From NCBI GenBank assembly GCA_022425565.1, contig JAKMFG010000099.1, positions 1 through 8,476 of the forward strand: 8,476 nt of DNA, read 5' to 3'. This document shows, in pieces, positions 6,774 to 8,476 of the stretch (positions are counted from its first letter, which is position 1; each line of letters opens with the position of its first letter). Both the position numbers and the translations under genes were made by a program. The notes below the pieces were generated by a model, which worked only from the letters and a program-made list of their open reading frames with translations, was not told the origin of the DNA and made no database searches. The DNA comes from Alphaproteobacteria bacterium (GTDB taxonomy: Bacteria; Pseudomonadota; Alphaproteobacteria; Puniceispirillales; Puniceispirillaceae).

Positions 6774-6799
6774 AAAAAAGGGGCGCCGGAGCGGCCCTT
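6774..6799 (-). terminator. Intrinsic terminator of the three-helix membrane protein gene (- strand)
   Basis: Read on the - strand, AAGG and CGGC...GCCG arms (6796-6799 with 6778-6781, and 6792-6795 with 6785-6788) form a GC-rich hairpin with a 3-base loop and a small bulge, followed by a T-run (complement of 6774-6779). It lies just 14 bases beyond the stop of the gene at 6813 and faces the + strand terminator. Confidence 0.65.
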
Positions 6800-6812
6800 C
6801 CCGGTTGCGTGC

Positions 6813-7178
6813 CTACAGATACATCACATACAGCAGCGCGAGACCTGTGCCACCGAAAATTAAGGTGACCATCATTTTGAACATACCCCACTGGGTCTCT
6901 TCAAAACGTCTGCCGATATTGGACTTCTGGTCTTGTTCGTCGAAATCCTCAGACGCTGCTTTCAAATCGTCCATGGCGTCAATCATTCCGAGAATTGTAA
7001 GGATATTGACCAATACAATCATCACAGTCATAGGCAGGTAAACAGACGTGGCTCCTGAGCTGATCAGGTATAGCATCGCAATGTTGACGATAGTGCAGAC
7101 TGTGAACATCCACAGCAGATCGCGGCTCCGTATGCCGACCATTGTGACGCGCGTTGCAGTCATCGATTCTTTAGCCAT
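6813..7178 (-). CDS. Small membrane protein of unknown function (three transmembrane segments)
   Basis: This 121-residue protein has three hydrophobic segments at about 21-40 (LLWMFTVCTIVNIAMLYLIS), 46-67 and 101-120. An acidic loop between the last two (AASEDFDEQDQ) contains many Asp and Glu residues. The start is set by a clear Shine-Dalgarno GAGGAG (complement of 7188-7193), nine bases before the ATG at 7176-7178. An upstream in-frame ATG at 7199 has no such site, and its codons overlap the Shine-Dalgarno. I recognise no family. It stands alone between two - strand terminators and so is monocistronic. It lies within the interval bounded by the two tRNA-Ala fragments, which hints at accessory origin, although its composition is not strikingly different. 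Confidence 0.7.
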   Translation of the reverse strand: MAKESMTATRVTMVGIRSRDLLWMFTVCTIVNIAMLYLISSGATSVYLPMTVMIVLVNILTILGMIDAMDDLKAASEDFDEQDQKSNIGRRFEETQWGMFKMMVTLIFGGTGLALLYVMYL

Positions 7179-7210
7179 TGTTTCACTCTCCTCTGTCATA
7201 TCTGACTAGC

Positions 7211-7230
7211 TTAGGCGATTTGGCGCCTAA
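7211..7230. promoter_or_regulatory. Perfect 7-bp inverted repeat upstream of the three-helix membrane protein gene
   Basis: TTAGGCG (7211-7217) and CGCCTAA (7224-7230) flank a 6-base spacer. The repeat sits 33 bases upstream of the start codon, between the preceding terminator's T-run and the gene, so it could be an operator or a leader hairpin. Its right arm shares two bases with the terminator T-run, so part of it may simply belong to the terminator. Confidence 0.25.
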
Positions 7231-7264
7231 AAAAAGGGCCCACCGCCTTACACGGTGACCCTTT
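7229..7264 (-). terminator. Intrinsic terminator of the carboxymuconolactone decarboxylase-family gene (- strand)
   Basis: On the - strand, AAAGGG (complement of 7259-7264) pairs with 7233-7238, and CACCG/CGGTG (7253-7257 with 7241-7245) forms the inner stem, followed by seven T residues (complement of 7229-7235). It lies about 118 bases after the stop at 7382. The intervening 3' region shows no other gene. Confidence 0.8.
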
Positions 7265-7381
7265 CGGGACAAACCGAAAAACCAGGACACCGGTGAGACC
7301 CGGGCATTGTCTGGGCCTGTTCCCGTAAACTTCACACACTGGCCCGTAAAAGAGCCGCCCCGTGCCCGCCACAAGACCCGG

Positions 7382-7915
7382 CTAACCGCCATCCGGTGGC
7401 AGCACGTCAAAAGCCTTAATGGTCATCGAGATCAGACTGTAATAGCCAAGGACACCCACCAGATCGACAGTGGCGTCCGGCCCAAGCCCGGCGACCGTCC
7501 GCGCGTACAGATCATCGCTCACGGCTTTTGTCAGGTTCAACTCGCGGGTGAAACTGTAGACCAGTTCCTCATCAGGGTTGTGGAATGCGGGTGTCTTATC
7601 CTCTCCAAGCGCGACAATGACCTCTTCGGAGAGGCCGGCTTCACGCGCAGGTTGAAGATGGGCCTGCCATTCATAAGCCGCGTCCCAGATACGCGCTGTG
7701 GTCAGGATGGCCAGCTCCGACAGGCGGGGCGGCAGGCATGTCTCATACCGGCAATAGCGTCCCAGTGCCTGTGCCTTATCGGCCAACTCGGGTCGATATA
7801 GCCAAAGTGCCAGCGGCCCGCGTACCCCGCCGCGAGGGCCGGAAGCAATCCTGTCATGGATTGTGCGTTGTTCAGCAGACATCTGTGCAGGTGCAGGAAC
7901 AGGAAGGCGGGTCAT
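7382..7915 (-). CDS. Carboxymuconolactone decarboxylase / AhpD-like family protein
   Basis: This 177-residue all-helical protein belongs to the carboxymuconolactone decarboxylase family (PF02627 type). The core reads PPRLSELAILTTARIWDAAY followed by EWQAH, with Glu67, Glu82 and His86 at conserved positions. The C-terminal stretch VDLVGVLGYYSLISMTIKAF is typical of the group annotated as 4-carboxymuconolactone decarboxylase-like. It lacks the CxxC of AhpD peroxidase-reductases; the two cysteines at 55 and 60 are not in that motif. A protocatechuate-pathway role is therefore possible but unproven, and many paralogues have unknown roles. The start has a good GGAG seven bases before the ATG at 7913-7915. 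No pathway neighbours are present. The gene is monocistronic, ends at a clear terminator, and lies between the two tRNA-Ala fragments. Confidence 0.88.
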   Translation of the reverse strand: MTRLPVPAPAQMSAEQRTIHDRIASGPRGGVRGPLALWLYRPELADKAQALGRYCRYETCLPPRLSELAILTTARIWDAAYEWQAHLQPAREAGLSEEVIVALGEDKTPAFHNPDEELVYSFTRELNLTKAVSDDLYARTVAGLGPDATVDLVGVLGYYSLISMTIKAFDVLPPDGG

Positions 7916-7953
7916 GTGGCACTCCGTCGTGCGGGTTGTGGTTCAACGATATC

Positions 7954-8071
7954 TCAGCCATGCATCTTTGCGCCTTTGGTGATCTTGTCGACGATTTTCT
8001 TGTCGGCCCTCAAGGCACTTCCCACCGTGTTGGCGTCATCATGCACAGTGCTGACAGGTCTTGCCGACAAT
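7954..8071 (-). pseudogene. Decayed coding remnant, possibly a cytochrome c-like gene fragment with a frameshift
   Basis: On the - strand, one frame reads IVGKTCQHC and then stops. Skipping a single base (complement of 8044) joins it to the frame HDDANTVGSALRADKKIVD... that ends at a TGA at 7954-7956. The join would restore CQHCH, a heme-binding CxxCH, followed by a TVGSAL segment that recalls the region after the heme site in small class I cytochromes c. Codon choice in the second half looks coding. There is no convincing start upstream and no axial Met domain downstream, so if this reading is right the gene is broken at both ends. Chance is a real alternative. Confidence 0.25.
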
Positions 8072-8171
8072 CCCGGGACTGGTGCCGGTGATAGCGATCT
8101 TGGCGACGAATACCCGCTGTCTTGCAAGACAACGGCGATAGCCGTGAACCGTTAAAACTGGAAGAAAGAAG

Positions 8172-8219
8172 TGGTGGAGCCAGTCGGGATCGAACCGACG
8201 ACCTCCTGCTTGCAAAGCA
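8172..8219 (-). pseudogene. Truncated tRNA-Ala(TGC) 3' half (copy B)
   Basis: The - strand shows a well-preserved 3' half of tRNA-Ala: anticodon loop TTTGCAA (8210-8216, anticodon TGC), stem strand GCAGG, variable AGGTC, perfect T arm GTCGG-TTCGATC-CCGAC, acceptor strand TGGCTCC, discriminator A, and an encoded CCA ending at 8172. The 5' half is absent: the anticodon stem pairs only in its inner three base pairs, and no D arm or 5' acceptor GGAGCCA-like strand follows. It looks like the displaced tRNA end left by integration of an element into an alanine tRNA gene. If so, the intact gene should lie to the right, outside the window. Confidence 0.75.
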
Positions 8220-8289
8220 CAATAGACACTCTCAGTTTTGTCGTAAGTAATTGACTTAACAGGACTATCATCTCTCTAGATATAAACCC

Positions 8290-8331
8290 TTGTCACTATT
8301 TTGCAAGATTTTAGGGGGTCTGGAGTGACAA
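8290..8331. repeat. 8-bp inverted repeat with 26-base spacer next to the tRNA scar
   Basis: TTGTCACT (8290-8297) and AGTGACAA (8324-8331) are perfect inverted copies in an AT-rich stretch (8222-8347) that holds no gene. The right arm runs into an A-tract (to 8336), which on the - strand forms a T-run just after the stop of the gene at 8348. The spacing is large for a terminator. Recombinase or excisionase arm sites, or a regulator site, are possible given the adjacent tRNA fragment. Confidence 0.4.
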
Positions 8332-8347
8332 AAAAAGGCCTAAGGGA

Positions 8348-8476
8348 TTACCCTCGAGCCATTTCTAGAGCCTGTTCTCGCGTCTCATCGTTCCTGCGTA
8401 TCCACCCTCGACCAAAGGTCTCGAAGGTCGACAAGGACCGATAGAACGCATCTCGATAGACAGCTAGGCGGTTGAT
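8348..8476 (-). CDS. C-terminal end of an unrecognised protein (5' end outside window)
   Basis: The - strand frame is open from the window edge to a TAA at 8348-8350, giving the last 42 residues: INRLAVYRDAFYRSLSTFET, then FGRGWIRRNDETREQALEMARG. The composition is rich in Arg, aromatics and Glu, and the segment WIRRNDETREQALEMA looks helical and coding. I do not recognise a family, and the HxxR...Y residues of a tyrosine recombinase are not visible in this fragment. It is the first gene on the far side of the tRNA-Ala fragment, so it may belong to an integrated element. At 42 residues an open frame by chance cannot be excluded. Confidence 0.5.
   Translation of the reverse strand: MNRLAVYRDAFYRSLSTFETFGRGWIRRNDETREQALEMARG

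Noticed and set aside
6352..7041. 229-codon open frame on the + strand
   Set aside because: It runs through the tRNA fragment, two terminators and the antisense of a well-supported membrane protein gene, and its composition is not protein-like.
8172..8247. Functional tRNA-Ala gene
   Set aside because: Only the 3' half is present. The anticodon stem 5' strand, D arm and 5' acceptor strand are missing, so it cannot fold as a full tRNA.
1..8476. CRISPR array, retron, toxin-antitoxin or other defence system
   Set aside because: No regularly spaced repeats, reverse transcriptase, nuclease or paired toxin-antitoxin genes were seen. The only tandem repeats are in-frame within the helicase.

Overview
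The gene families, moderately high GC and base composition suggest an alphaproteobacterium, possibly a marine or other osmolyte-using heterotroph. This is inferred from protein style (choline-sulfatase, a proline-racemase relative, an alphaproteobacterial-type carboxymuconolactone decarboxylase-like protein) and from a small RNA candidate that resembles the alphaproteobacterial 'cuckoo' (CcsR) family. No marker gene fixes the taxonomy.

Left part (1-2520): the 3' end of a TylF-type methyltransferase on the + strand converges on a DEAD-box RNA helicase on the - strand. The helicase has a long, basic, repeat-bearing C-terminal tail and a DEGD variant of motif II. Between the helicase and the next gene lie a possible helicase promoter and a weak 41-codon + strand ORF.

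Middle (2521-6371): a likely two-gene - strand operon encodes a choline-sulfatase-type sulfatase followed, after 39 bases, by a proline racemase/hydroxyproline dehydratase family enzyme. Both positions that are usually catalytic cysteines in that second enzyme are replaced (Ser90, Thr256). The pair suggests scavenging of osmolytes such as choline sulfate and proline-type compounds. A divergent glutathione S-transferase (+) follows, convergent with a small two-helix membrane protein (-).

Right part (6372-8476): this is accessory-like and gene-poor. Two truncated 3' halves of tRNA-Ala(TGC), both on the - strand and about 83% identical, lie about 1.7 kb apart (6454-6503 and 8172-8219). They look like old attachment-site scars. 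Between them are a candidate + strand small RNA (two hairpins with CCUCC-type anti-Shine-Dalgarno loops plus a strong intrinsic terminator), a three-helix membrane protein, a carboxymuconolactone decarboxylase-family protein with its own terminator, and a decayed coding remnant that may have carried a heme-binding CxxCH. Beyond the second tRNA scar are an AT-rich stretch with an 8-bp inverted repeat and the C-terminus of an unrecognised protein running off the window.

The most noteworthy item is the candidate cuckoo-type small RNA at 6648-6758. Next are the tandem tRNA scars around it and the Ser/Thr variant of the proline-racemase fold next to a choline sulfatase.
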